From assembly GCA_013398295.1 (NCBI GenBank), contig VZSF01001351.1:124001-188000 (forward strand): DNA of 64,000 bases, read 5' to 3'. The position numbers and the translations under genes are program-made. Position 1 is the stretch's first letter. Each line of letters begins with the position of its first letter. Under the pieces are notes generated by a model that was not told the origin of the DNA, made no database searches, and was given only the letters and a program-made list of their open reading frames with translations. This DNA comes from Chionis minor. Lineage: Eukaryota > Chordata > Aves > Charadriiformes > Chionididae. Below, in pieces: positions 13,701-25,700 of this stretch.

Positions 13701-16439
13701 AAAATCTGTTTAAGTTAAACTACATATCAAAGGTTAAAAGATGTTCAACATTTTCTTACTAATTTCAAACCATGTTTTTGTGTCATGCAATGGCCTGACA
13801 AATTTTACTCCTTGACATTGTTTTTATGTGAACTAAAAATTGTCTTCCTGGGCTGATGTAATCAATTTGTACTTCTGTGATAATGAATTCAAATATCTGT
13901 GCTACTACATACCTTGATAAGAATGTAGAGAAAATATAAGCATAGTGTATTAACCTGCATACTATGTTTCTTCCAGTGTTAAAAGACCAAGAGGAGAAAC
14001 AGAAGCGACACTGTTTAATAATTAAAGTTTAGAAGTGTAATTCAGATGTAGAGCTGTGCAAGGAAATCATCCATGGAGATGTACTCTAATTGAAAATAGC
14101 TTGTGTTGCCTATGATCCTATCCCATTTGAGGGCTGCATCTGCTAGCTGTGTAGTTGCTTCAGGAGAACAAAAAGAGAGGCTGAATTCAACAGATGAATA
14201 TATTTGTTACCAATTCTACTTTACAAAAGTGTCTTACATATTTTATAAAGCTACATGGTGTAAGATAAGCATTTTGCGCTAAAGAGTGGTGATCCGGAAA
14301 ATCTGTATGAGTGGCCTAAACCTAGTTAACAGAAAACTCACAACACAAACATATATTAGAGTTGTTTGGGGATAGAGACATCTTGCACTGTTATTTTTCA
14401 AGGTTCTGCTTCCATGTAAAATAGAAGAGAAGTGATACGGAGATAAAAAGAAAACAAAAAGGAAGAGTATGTGTAATACTGAGGTTTACTCATTTCAGTA
14501 GTCACCTAAAACTGGGAGTTTAGGTGAAGTCCCAAGTTCCTGACATTACTGGGTTTTTTATAACAATCTAATGTAAAATGCATAAATGCTCTTTCATCAG
14601 GATTTCAGTCCTGTGAATAATTCAGGTTTTGTTTAGGGGAAAAGTGCTGCTGTTTCCAACATCTCTTCCAATGAGGAATGTTTAAATTCTGGTTTTGTCT
14701 GAAGACATACTGCAGGTCTTCTAACTCACCTCCTAAACATAGTGTCAGGGTCACTGGCACTTCGGTCTGTCTTTGGTCGTATCATTCAACAGGCAAGTGC
14801 TTAGAACTTGACTTCAAAAATGGGGTGAGATGTTATAGTTCAAAATACGTGAATCAATAAGATCTGCAACAAAATATACCCTCAAGGAAAGCATCCTGAA
14901 TAATACAATAGGGAGAAGTCCAGTCCATATGTCTTTCATTCTGTCCAGTACTTGTTTGCTAGTAATACACAACCAACTAGAATCAGACGCTCTCTGAAAA
15001 ATCTTTGTCTGCCAAAATAACTTGAAGCCTTTCAGAAGGTTGGACTTGTTAACACCATTGACTTCTGTGCCTGAATGTACTTCAAATGGGAAGGAAAGAT
15101 TATAATTTACATATGCAAAGGTCTGGAAAAAAAAAAAGACAAAAAAGGTCACCAAAATTCAAGGGCAGTATTTGCTTTTGGTGTGTGTGCAACAGGTCTG
15201 GTGGTTCACAGTTATCTATAGTGGCTTTTCAGGTATTATGTGATTATTATGACTTTGTTCGCAGCAATATTACAATAATATTACTGTGTTGCTCTTCAAC
15301 TGCTTTTTAGCATAAGGACAGAGCAAGCTTATTTTATTAGAACAGAACAAACAGATTCCGTCAATAAAGATAAGTATATATTGCTTTCAAGGAACGTATA
15401 GAGTGAAATCTTACCAGAAGTCAAAATCTATGTTGCAATTCGTCACATTTGTTTAGGCTCTGATGACTAATAATGTGGTGCCACAGTTACTTTTTGTACA
15501 GTAATCTAACTTTAATGGGATTCCAGAGTGATTCATTTGTAACAGGAAAGAAAAACATATTTTGTGTATCACACAGTACAGGTCAAAGTTGCAAAATACT
15601 CTACCTAAAGGATTTATTGATTTGCAAGGTTACTATTGCAGTTCATCTGACCTGTTTTACTGCTGGAGGCCGTGAACTTTTCTGAATGGTGAAAATTTTA
15701 GATGTTGCCTGATGTTTTCATCTTTAAAATGTCTGTCAGCAAAATCTTTTTCAGCACATTAGATAAAGAATTAGGCTTAGATGCAGCAAATAGCATCATC
15801 AGGATCACTGTTCACCTTAAGGCTTCCAGGAAATGCTTTGTAATTATGTAAATTTGATAGATTTGATTAACTTTCCTTCCCTATGAATGATGCAGTGTTG
15901 GTTAGTTGTCAGTATTTTTGAGAGGATCAGTATTTTTAATTTCCATATTCTTTAAATCAACAGATGCTTCAAAAATATCCTGGGTCCCATTTTAAAGATA
16001 ATAGGAGAGTGACTTAAAAGTGAATCCCCTATTGATTTTTCCAATCAGGCTCCTGAGCTGCATTTGAAAAATGAAACTTCACTTCTAAATCATCTAGTGA
16101 CCTTGGGAGTTAGACGGCTCATCCCTTACAGCTGCAGTGCCTTTTCATTCAAGCATTAATACAGTGATATAAGATGGAGGAAGTAAGTTATTTATACTTC
16201 TGGTTAACAGAAGTTGAGCTTCAGTGTTCTGTACCTGTTTGTTAATTTACAAAAAGCCATCAATCCTATAAATTCTCGCTTCGATTTTTCTACCCGGAAG
16301 CATCCCCAGTAGGAAATGCAAAGGTACTGCAATCAATATTCTAAACTCAGATTTCCTTCTTTCTTTCTTTTCCTTGAGAAGTACCTTTCAATATTCTAAC
16401 CTATAACCAGCAGTAGCTGTGCCGCATCTCCTTAATGGT
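7758..16439. other. AT-rich DNA, no recognisable gene
   Basis: This long stretch holds scattered homopolymers (for example a T-run at about 8092-8107) and short open frames without family resemblance. At about 10130-10180 one frame reads YICSKCLH before a stop, faintly like a CR1 ORF1 cysteine motif, but it is too short to call. At 9973-9991 CCACCC and GGGTGG form a small palindrome. I could not find an exon with recognisable protein content. Conserved non-coding elements may be present but need alignment to see. Confidence 0.55.
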
Positions 16440-16727
16440 GCCACTCACATTTTAAGAGCGAACATCTGGTGGAGGCGAGAGGAGGACAGACAGCTGGTGT
16501 GAATGTGGAGACATCCCAGTCAAGCAGCTGTATGAGCCACATACACTCACACAAGCATGTGAGATGGGATGATTTACTGGTTACTACCTGTCTTTAAATC
16601 TGCTACCCGCTAATGCCCATATCTTATATTTGAGCAGGTGTGCATAATCATTCTCTACTGTTTTCACAGCTTTATAGACATGATGGATGGGATTGGGTAT
16701 AAATATAAGCACCTGGTACCGCCTGAG
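16440..16727 (+). promoter_or_regulatory. Candidate TATA promoter with E-box cluster
   Basis: A TATA box, TATAAATA at 16698-16705, sits in a locally G-rich context. Within the 260 bp upstream and just after it are several E-boxes: CATCTG (16463), CAGCTG (16491 and 16525), CATGTG (16556), CAGGTG (16635) and CACCTG (16710). An AT-rich TGCATAATCATT stretch near 16641 could bind POU or homeodomain factors. E-box clusters next to a TATA box are known from muscle, neuronal and endocrine promoters. A consensus splice donor follows at 16770. The combination is suggestive but not proof. I do not recognise the gene, and a chance match in AT-rich DNA remains possible. Confidence 0.35.
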
Positions 16728-16769
16728 ATGCTAGGGTGTTCTGACTGCTAGTCAGCTCTCCAGGAGTAC
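16728..16769 (+). other. Possible short non-coding first exon
   Basis: A start 25-32 bases after the TATA box would fall near 16725-16732. The next strong splice donor is TAC|GTGAGT, with intron position 1 at 16770, giving an exon of about 40 bases with no useful reading frame. Such short untranslated first exons are common in tissue-specific vertebrate genes. I could not identify a matching coding exon downstream, so the gene, if real, either has short exons I missed or continues outside the window. The TGCTAGTCAGC stretch inside it (16746-16756) resembles a Maf-type site with one base missing. Confidence 0.25.
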
Positions 16770-18644
16770 GTGAGTCTCAGATTTGCCTTTTTTGTGTCTG
16801 CCAGAATGGTTTATACATCAGGTAATTTGAATACTTAAAGTGAATCTTTATTCTGGTTTTGAGGTATCTAAATCTCTTATGAATTTGAAGTCTTTTTTGC
16901 ATCTCTACATATGAGAAAACATTGAAGACAAATGCACTTTGGAATGAGTCAGTGGGATAGTGGTATTTTTCCATTCCTTTCTTAATACTGTGTAACACTC
17001 ACTTATTGTGCCTGGTGTGACTCTATTTGGCTCTTCTTTGACACTTAAAAAATTATATTGAATGATTTATTATTAGCTTCTCCAGCCTCCCTTCCATTAC
17101 TTCTAAATTGTTGTTCCCCTACTTGTCATGTAATAAGTGACAAAAATACGTATAAATATTATTTTTCCTTGTGGTATAAATGTAATTCAATAGAAATTTT
17201 CTGGTATGGTTTTATATAAAAGATGCATTTACCCATGTTTGAGTTCGGTTTTTTTCTGCACAATTCCATTTTCCATCTTTTTTTTTACTTCAATGTAATT
17301 TTTTTGATGTGTGCCACAGTTTTCCTTTGACCAAGTATCTGAGGTGCTTGTATAAGCAGTATCATATATCAGTGTCTTAACTTCTGTGTCATACTCTGGG
17401 TTTTTTTGGTGGGTTGTGGGGTTTTTTTGTTGGTTTGTTTTGGGTTTTGTTTTTTACGTCTATCATTAGAATAGAAACACTTGAATATTTAATCTGTTTG
17501 TATTTTTTACCCACTTGTTTGGAACATTGTGATTCTTTCCTACTTTATTATTTAATGAACTTCCTGTGTTCATGTTGTGCAGTGGTTGGCTTTTCTCACT
17601 ATCTTAAATTTCAGGAAGAAAAAGTCATGAGATGTCAGCAGTAGTTGTGGAGCAGAGTAGAAATGTTTCTAGAGATACATATAACATTTGCAGATCACTT
17701 TCAAGATTCTTCTGTGACTCCTTACTGTCTCATCACCACAGTTTCTCACTAGATGGTAGAACTTGGATGTGTTAGGCAGGCATGTTTTTTGATTCAATTT
17801 TGGCATCAACTTTCCAATACTTTTTTTTTGAATGACTGAAAGGACCCCAACCTAAGTCTTAAAACTTTTTAGGTGCTTTTCTAAGCCTAGTGGAAAAAAA
17901 TAGGTCTTTATTTCCCCCTCTTCAAGTTTCATGTTTAAAAAAAATAAATAAAATTTCTTAATTTACCTTTCAATGATTGGACTGGCAGGTTTCAAACTGG
18001 AAAAAGGTATTGTATTTGATATTTGTATTTTCAGTTAGAGTCTACAGAATACAAGTTAAGGTAGCTGAGCTATGCCTTATTCTGAAGAACACCAATGACA
18101 CCACACTTACACCCCTGACAGTGTCGCCTGGATTCCTAATAATGACAGTATGGTGGGCAATTTTCAGTCATATTTTGTAAAGTTGCAAGGAGACAGTACA
18201 TAAATTCTAACAGGCTGTTGCTGGTGCTTCTATTTCAGTATGATGCTGCTCTTTGGTAATAAAAATGAGAGCACATATGACATCCGAATAGGAGGCAGAG
18301 GATGGTAATAAGAAGAAAAATGAGCTATTGATAAGTTGTGAATTGAATAATAGCTAACCTTCCTGGCCATGGTGAAGAAAATCTTAGTGTCTAATGATTA
18401 ATCAGTTTGCTCTAAATTTCTGACATTTTAAGCCCAGGGAAATCAAGACGGATATCCAATGTGGGTGGAAGTATTTGATAATTTTGTCAGTTCTCTCTCT
18501 GCTTCAAGTTAGCAATTATGCAAGCAGAAATAGGCTGTTCCAACGGGGTGACTGAGAAAACTCTGATAATTTAGGGAATTTATTAATATTTTGTCTTTAC
18601 TGTTTCTCTGTTCTGGGTGAGGTGTCAGATAACTTAATGCGAAA
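16770..18644. other. AT-rich DNA, possible intron, no recognisable gene
   Basis: Apart from the G/T-rich tract listed separately, I see only AT-rich sequence with short open frames of random composition. If the promoter upstream is real, this would be the start of its first intron. Confidence 0.5.
17398..17457 (+). repeat. G/T-rich low-complexity tract
   Basis: Almost only G and T for about 60 bases, with runs GGG, GGG, GGGG and a later GGG separated by T-runs. The loops are too uneven for a strict G-quadruplex. A 76-codon open frame starting here is a product of this composition. Confidence 0.85.
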
Positions 18645-19400
18645 TCAGACATAAAAAGAAATCAATGAACAGGGAGAATAACAAGAAGCCTGTTCTGCTC
18701 TTGATACTAAAAAGCGTGCATGCACACACACACACGCGCACACACACACACACACACAGAGGCACACAGGGAGGACCGTGACACAACCAGCTACACAGGC
18801 TGCCACAGGCAAGGTGCTGCCTTCAACATCACCTACACGCAGGTCTGGCACGGACACAAGCATGGACAGCCAAGTCCCCTCCTCTTCTTCGGCTGGCAGA
18901 GGCTGAAGCTCGCTATTGTCCACACACACGCAACACTTGGTTCACACACAGGCACTTCAGAGGATCCCCAGAGCGCCAGCACGACCCCTCTGTCCATCCA
19001 ACACCCCTGGCCAGTTCCCAGCCTACGCCGCTGGCCTGACTCCAGCTGTTGGCCTCAGACACACTCATGTTTGTCTTCCCAGTAGCTGGCAGTTGGTCCT
19101 TGCAGCACTCAAACACACAGGGGGTGGAGAGTGGGATTACACAGAGATAGTCGAGAACGGGTTTAACACAAAGACAGGACAGACTGTGGTGATCGGACAC
19201 AGTAGAGCCAAGCGTACTGACCAGCTCCATTTTAGAAGTGATCAACCCCTTTCATACCCCTGTCTGTCTATTCCCACTTTATTCCTCCCTGATCCCCTCC
19301 CCTTGCACATTCCTCCGTCAGTTTGCGTAGCTCCACGATCCCTGGCAACCCTCTGGACCCTCAAGTTTGCATCCTTATGAGCTGCAGGCTCCTGGTTTGC
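18645..19400. other. GC-richer CA-rich block of unknown origin
   Basis: This block stands out from the AT-rich surroundings. It starts with the CA microsatellite at 18723-18758 and keeps scattered CACACAC and CACACAGGCAC elements to about 19130. Frames are open on both strands over the same bases (for example a 154-codon frame at 18916-19380 and a 110-codon one on the opposite strand), which fits biased composition more than coding. No domain is recognisable in any frame. It could be an unclassified interspersed repeat, such as part of a retroviral LTR, or a decayed minisatellite. Confidence 0.45.
18723..18758 (+). repeat. (CA)n microsatellite, interrupted
   Basis: A run of CA dinucleotides interrupted once by CGCG near the middle. 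It is the longest dinucleotide array in the window and would be expected to vary in length between individuals. Confidence 0.95.
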
Positions 19401-19407
19401 CCACAGT

Positions 19408-19740
19408 TTCTTGATAGCCTATCAGTTAGTGTGACTGACCAGGTTTGCTTCTGGTTGTTGTCTCCTTTATGTTGTCCTGACGGGTTTGTGTCACTGCATA
19501 TTTTGTTTATGGCTTCTCTCTTCTCCTTAATATCCCATTTGGCAGTTTCGTAGATCAGGTAATATGGAAGTAAGCATTCCTACATTCTTTGTACCTTCAT
19601 CAATTAGCGTGACTGACAGGGTTTGGTTCTCCTTAATGCTTCCCTTGTCATTTGTCAGTCTGGTTTGTGTCTCTCAATGTTCTTGTTTATGGCTTCCCTC
19701 TTTTCTTGTTATTCCTTATCACCTATTATTGTAGACCACA
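19408..19740 (+). repeat. Diverged tandem duplication, unit about 179 bp
   Basis: The segments 19408-19560 and 19586-19740 share blocks in the same order. GTGACTGAC is at 19431 and 19609. GGTTTGTGTC occurs in both, as does TTGTTTATGGCTTC (at 19503 and 19683) followed by a CTCTT motif. The offset stays at 178-180 bases. The copies differ by many substitutions and small indels, so the event is old. Both copies adjoin the CA-rich block, and together they may be parts of one larger unclassified repeat. No protein is encoded: frames over the two copies are Ser/Leu/Phe-rich and unrelated to known families. Confidence 0.75.
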
Positions 19741-22700
19741 GTGTATTATCCTTCCTTTTAAAATTAACCAGCAAAACACTGAAAGATTATACTTTTTTTT
19801 TCTTTCTCTTCTAATCTATTTAAAGAACTATGTGCAATTGGGTGTCATTCCTGAAATGGTTTGCTGTCAAGTGATCATTGTATAATGCCCATTAACTGAT
19901 CAATCTCTGGGTAATGAAAGAAGCTCTTCCAAATCAGTTGAAGAATCTGGACCAAAGACTTCAAATTATTTGCATCTCTTATTGTCTCAAAACCCTGATA
20001 CTGTTTTATTCCCGTAATACAGTTTTGTAGAATTCCAAAAGGTTTCAAAATTAGATGGGGCGCTAACTCCAGGTCAGTCTTACAGCTTTAGGCATGGACA
20101 CAGTCTGCCTAAGAGAAAGCTTGTAAAGGGTTGTGGTTTGTGAAAGAGGAGGGGGAGTTTGAGGGATATCAAGCATATTTTGTTTTCTGTTACGTGCACA
20201 CAAAATATCAATTTCAGGAAATGTCAACAAAAGCATGTTTGCATATGTTTCTTCTACCTTTGATAGGAGTCTCAGTCTACAACTATGTAGCCTAATTGCA
20301 ACAATGAATGAATAAGTACACATGCTTGGAAAGGAGTGAAAGAATACATTGGTCTTTACAACTGTGAAAAATTTGTAGAGTGTAGACTAGCTTTAGAATG
20401 TTATTATCCTTGTAACAATGAGGTCATCGGGATCAGAACATTATTAATACATAAAAATGCATAATATAGCAAGAAAGTTATTGGCAAATATTTGCTGAAA
20501 TGTATTATTTCACTCACTTATCTATTTTGTTAGCACTCCTTTTTTATAATTGATTTTCCTGATCGAAACTGCATTATAATAACATGAACATTCACTACAT
20601 CTTTGTCGTATATTCATGGTGACTAAATCTTGAATTGCTTATACCAAAATCTGCCTTCCTTTTTTTCTTGATCACCAATCAGGAAATGGAAAATTGTTCT
20701 GAAAGCCATACATCATCAATCACAATTACTGACCACCACTTGGATATTACCTAGCAACTGTAAATGTTCAGCATAAGCTTTCAGACCAGAGAAATCTTTG
20801 AATGGTTTTGAATAATGAATGTCTGAAGGAGTCATAATTTTCCTGCAGGTATTTTATGAGAGGAGAAAACAGAACTGCAACACACATATACAAAAATATC
20901 AAAATCTTTTGTCTATAGTCTCAGTCAATTAGCAAAGCTCCCAGTGTTAGGTGAGAATCCCATATATGAAATTCTATCAGATCCAAATGAAATAGATGAT
21001 TCAAGTGTGGTGAGCTCTATAACCTCATATTCCTCTAGGAAACATCCGTTATCCTGTGTATTTGCAGAGAATTATGAATTTTCTAATGTAATACTGGTGA
21101 GCTGAACATGACCAGAATCTTAAGCAAAGATTTGTTTGCTTCTGTTCTTCAAAAATAGAATATAATGATGTCTCCAAATGCTGCAAGTTTCCATCCTGTT
21201 TGTTTTTCATCTTGCAGTGTTAATAACATTCTGCCGATCAAATTCATGTACAATTATTTTTAAAGCCTCTGATGTTGTGGCTTTGCTTTTTATTAACCAG
21301 ATAATAAATGCTTATCTTTTTAATACAGGAGGGATGAATACCTCTCAAATGCAAAAAGATTCATTTTAGAAAAAAAGTATATATCCTTTCTAGACATGTG
21401 TTGTTTCTTCTGAATCTCCATGAAGTTTGGCAAGTTTCAACATAAAATAAGGATCCTTTGTTGTATTTTATCTTTTGTTATGGGTTGGATAAACAGTGAA
21501 AGAGGTGAACATGGAAGGATGGATACAGTAAAAGGCCCCACAACTTACCTGTTACATTACAGCACTGCATATTTACTTCCTTTATTGTTCAAGTTTTCAT
21601 TTTGGCTTGAATGTTTTTGGCCAAGTACTTTGTTAGCTGAAAACACCTATACCATGAGGTGGTTATTTATTTTTAAGAGCTTCAAAAGTACTTTGACTAT
21701 TTCTCTTTTCTTTATTTTTAACTTATGCCTAAAAGAACTGGACAGGTGATGAGTGAGGAACTGGTAACTGTGTATGATATCATGGACATAAATTTGTCCC
21801 ATTACTTTATGGTTCTATTTTTTAGCAATTTTGGAAGTTTAAAGGTGCCACTGCAAGGTGTCAGATATTCAGAAGTCATCGCAATGGCTTAAACCCTAGT
21901 CTCAACTTTTAAAGAGTCAGATTTAATTTGAAAAAATAATAGTTTTCATGACAATTTTGATGCCATTCTTTTAACAAATCAACACTTTTGTTTGTTGCTA
22001 CCCGTCCTTTCACCCCCTACTTGCTAGATCACAATTCTCCAGGAAGCTTATCTCAGAGTTGAACAAGAGCTGATATGTGCAACTTAAACAATCAGAATAA
22101 ACTTTCTGTCTCCAAACTTCAATAGTTTTTGTCTTAAATCTAAAGGTTTTTTTACTTTCTCCATTAACTGTGAAGATGTTTCCTAATCTTTTTACTATTA
22201 AAATATGCATATTATATAACTTATAGACATCTCATACTTTTTCACTGTTGTGTGAATATGCTAATGAGTCACAAATTTGCTTTTTCACACAGTATGTATA
22301 TGCACATCCTAGCTTTCTGCTGGTTAATGACAAATCTTTGCTTTGCTTTAAAACATTTTGGTTTTGGTTATTTTCTGTGCTTTTGTTGTCATGTTCTCTT
22401 ATGGTATTTTGCATAATTCAAGCCAAACTTCATACACCCTAGCTGCAATTAAAATATTCTAAAGGCTGAGTGCTAAAGGTAGTAGAAGTAGTTCTAACTA
22501 CTGTGTGGATGGAGTCTTATCAGTTGTATACTTTGCTGCAGTAGGTGTGTTTTACTGAATCAAAGCTTTAATCTATGCAGGTAAAATGTATGAAAAAAAG
22601 GTTCAATGAAGAGTGAGGAAAAGAGTAAAAATAGAAGTAAAAAGGAGTTTATCATGGTCTTTTTGTACTGTGGCTGTGCTTAGGAATTACAGACATACAT

Positions 22701-25700
22701 TTACTTTCTGTTCAATTGAACAGGGTCTTGTTTGGACCCATTCTACTTTTACCCCCAGTAGTACTTTGTAGTGCCATCAACCATGAGCAAGGATATCCCA
22801 GTGCAGCCAGCACTCATACTGAACTGTATGAAGTGGTTAAGGTATGCAGGCAGGTGGACAGCCTTGAGAGGGGGATGGAGAAACTGAACACTCACTAATG
22901 TGAGGTACAAAGCAAAATAGATAAAGCTTGAGAGAAGCACTGTGGTATATTAACAAAATTTAAGTTTGAGATAGGAGCAAATGCACAAACTTGATGTTGC
23001 AGTGTTTTAAAAAAACATAAGGTGATGGGTGTACTAGGTTTTGTTAGCACAGGGGAAGAGTAATTTGCAAAGGCAAAAATTATTTGATTAGGTTAGCATT
23101 ATATTGATATAATATTATAATGAATGAACCATAGAGATAACACAGTAAATGAAAACAAGGTCTAGAGCCTCAAGAAGATAACATGTCATCAATAAACTAT
23201 TAGGATTGCTGAACAGCTTGTAATAGCAATTAATAATACTTCCTAAGCAATTAAGGATGTGCTTGGGAGAAAAATCACTCCACAATATCCAATAGTTTCT
23301 ACCTCTACTGTGGAATGGTTTTATTTTTTTTTCCTGGACACAGAATCTGACTGTTTGAAAGGATGACACAACTCATAAAGCGAAGCTGTAAAAGAAAACT
23401 TCATTTTTTGTTCAAGTTGCAAGGAGACTACATGTCTTTTCTTCAAAGTCTGTGACAAAAAAAAAAAATGGGAACCTCTTCAAAAGTATTAAGTGATTCA
23501 AGTTATTGAACTAAAGCCTGTGAGCTGCTTAAGCACAGAAGCCTCTGATTGACTTCTTTTCTTTCCTTCCCACCAAGAACATGAAGAAGAATAGTGGTGG
23601 TGATAATACACTTGGTGGTTTTTTTGCATAAATCAAGGAACAATAAGTACCACAGAAGTGCTGAAAAATTTTTTTACTTTGAAATATAACCTTCAAGGGA
23701 GAGTGCACAGGGCACAGTGGGGAAGGCACCACAGTTCACATGATTCATTTCCCCCAGGGGTTCTTCTAGGGAGAAAATAACTTTTAAAAGATGTCTGGGA
23801 TTTTTTGTGATCCCTGAAAACTCTGAATCGCCAGGACAAGCAAAAAAAAAAGAAAGAATCAGAGGGCTGGAGTGTTCAGTTAGGTAATGTATCATTGTGT
23901 GTAATTCATGTAATTCATTGATAAAATTCAGTTCTTGGAACATAGCTGATTTGCTCATGTCTGTACTAATGAACTTATGCACACTGTGCCACAGCACATA
24001 TGACCGCTGACCTGTTTTCTAGCAAGGTTTCAGACAGTGACAGTATTTTCTCCAGTGATATATAGTGAGCAATTCCTAATTGTTGGTATGGATAAGGCCA
24101 CCCTATTCTGGGAAGGAGAAAGCCGAGGCATGAGTAGACCAGTTTACTATCATGATTTCCCGGAAAAAAAATATTTCATATGTGTTGGTTCCTCTGTAAG
24201 TGTAACACTCAATCTTAGAGCCGTTTAAATTATTTCTTGTTATACTACGAAATCATCATACTCAGATAATAGTCCAAAACTCTTGAAATGGGCAAAAATG
24301 TTCAATTATTTCAGTTAGTTTTGGATCAAGTCCATTTTTTCATCAGGCTTGTGTGGAATAACTAGGGGTGTATTAGAAACATGGGTTTATGGTTAGGCTG
24401 CATAAAACTGGTTAAGGAAAGGAAGAATGAAAAAGTGATAGTGCTTTACAGCAAGTTAGTTCAAATAACAGCATACTGTTGCTGACTTTTGATATTCCCA
24501 TTATTGACCATCTATTTCAATAATTCACAAAGTAAATTCTTGTTAAATATACCCTATTTTTACTCTCAAGATTACACAAGAGGCAACTTTCAAGAGATTC
24601 ACAGTTTGTTTGTGGTTTTTTTGTTCTTAGGAATAACATAAGCACCTGGAGGTATCTGAATATTTCATTTAACTAGACTTTTGTATAAGAAGAATACATC
24701 ATAAATGATAAAAAACCAATAAGTTTTTAAGGCAGGTATACTGATATATCTATTTCTAGAAGTAGTGTTTTATTTTAAATCTACATCTTCAAAACGAGTA
24801 TTATTCCAGGTAGCCAAAAATTTTGAAAGGTTTGATAGCAAATCATTCTTGATTTCTGTTGACATCAGTAGGTCTGCAGAACAAAAGCAAAGGTCAATGT
24901 TGGAAGTGTTCTTTAGCATAACAAATAACTGTGATAGCATTCTCCAGGCTTTCTTCCCTAAGCCCTCTTTACGTTATTAAGACAGCTCTTGAAATAGGTA
25001 TTACTTAACTTCTAGTGCTTGTTAGCTTGCTTCTATTATTGAGATAAAAGCTAAATGTTTTATTAGATGTGGAGTGTATGCAAAACAGATTGAATGCAGG
25101 TGGAACTGTGCTTCTCTGTGCTGGGTTTAACTAAGCAATAAAATGCCTTCTCAAGGTCATCTGAGTCCATTGTTTTTTTCCTTTCAGCTTTTGCTGTTGA
25201 GGTTTTTTTTAAGTTGTAAATATCATCAGGAGAGATTTTAATGGTTAAATAGACAGGCCACATAATTTTCAGAAGTAAAACCGAAATAATTGACTCTCCT
25301 TTAGTGAGTTATAAGAAGGGTCACTGATTATTAATTTCTACTAAATGACTGCCTAGCATGGTGGTAACTTAGTCACCTTAGTCACTCAAGTGGAGTGCAG
25401 TTTCATTCACAGACTTTCAATTTGCTTGTGTGTGGGCAATGGAAGAAAATGACTGGATGTGACTTCTCAGCAGGCTTTGCAATAATACAGCTAGAGGTAG
25501 AAAAGAAAAAAGGCAAGTCTAGGAAAAGCTTCAGTTCCTGTACTTAATTATTTAAAAAAGCTGCCTAATTGTCAGCTTTATCTCTGACAGTTGTCAGATG
25601 TCTTCCTGCAAGTGAAGATCAAAAAGAATAATTAGTATGTAGTCTTTTTGTCCCCCTGGCTAACAGAATTTTTTCTGGTCTGCTAAAATGTGCATTGACA

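Noticed and set aside
18916..19380. 154-codon plus-strand open frame
   Set aside because: It overlaps a 110-codon frame on the other strand and the CA-rich composition, and begins in His/Thr repeats from CACACA. No domain is recognisable, so composition is the simpler explanation.
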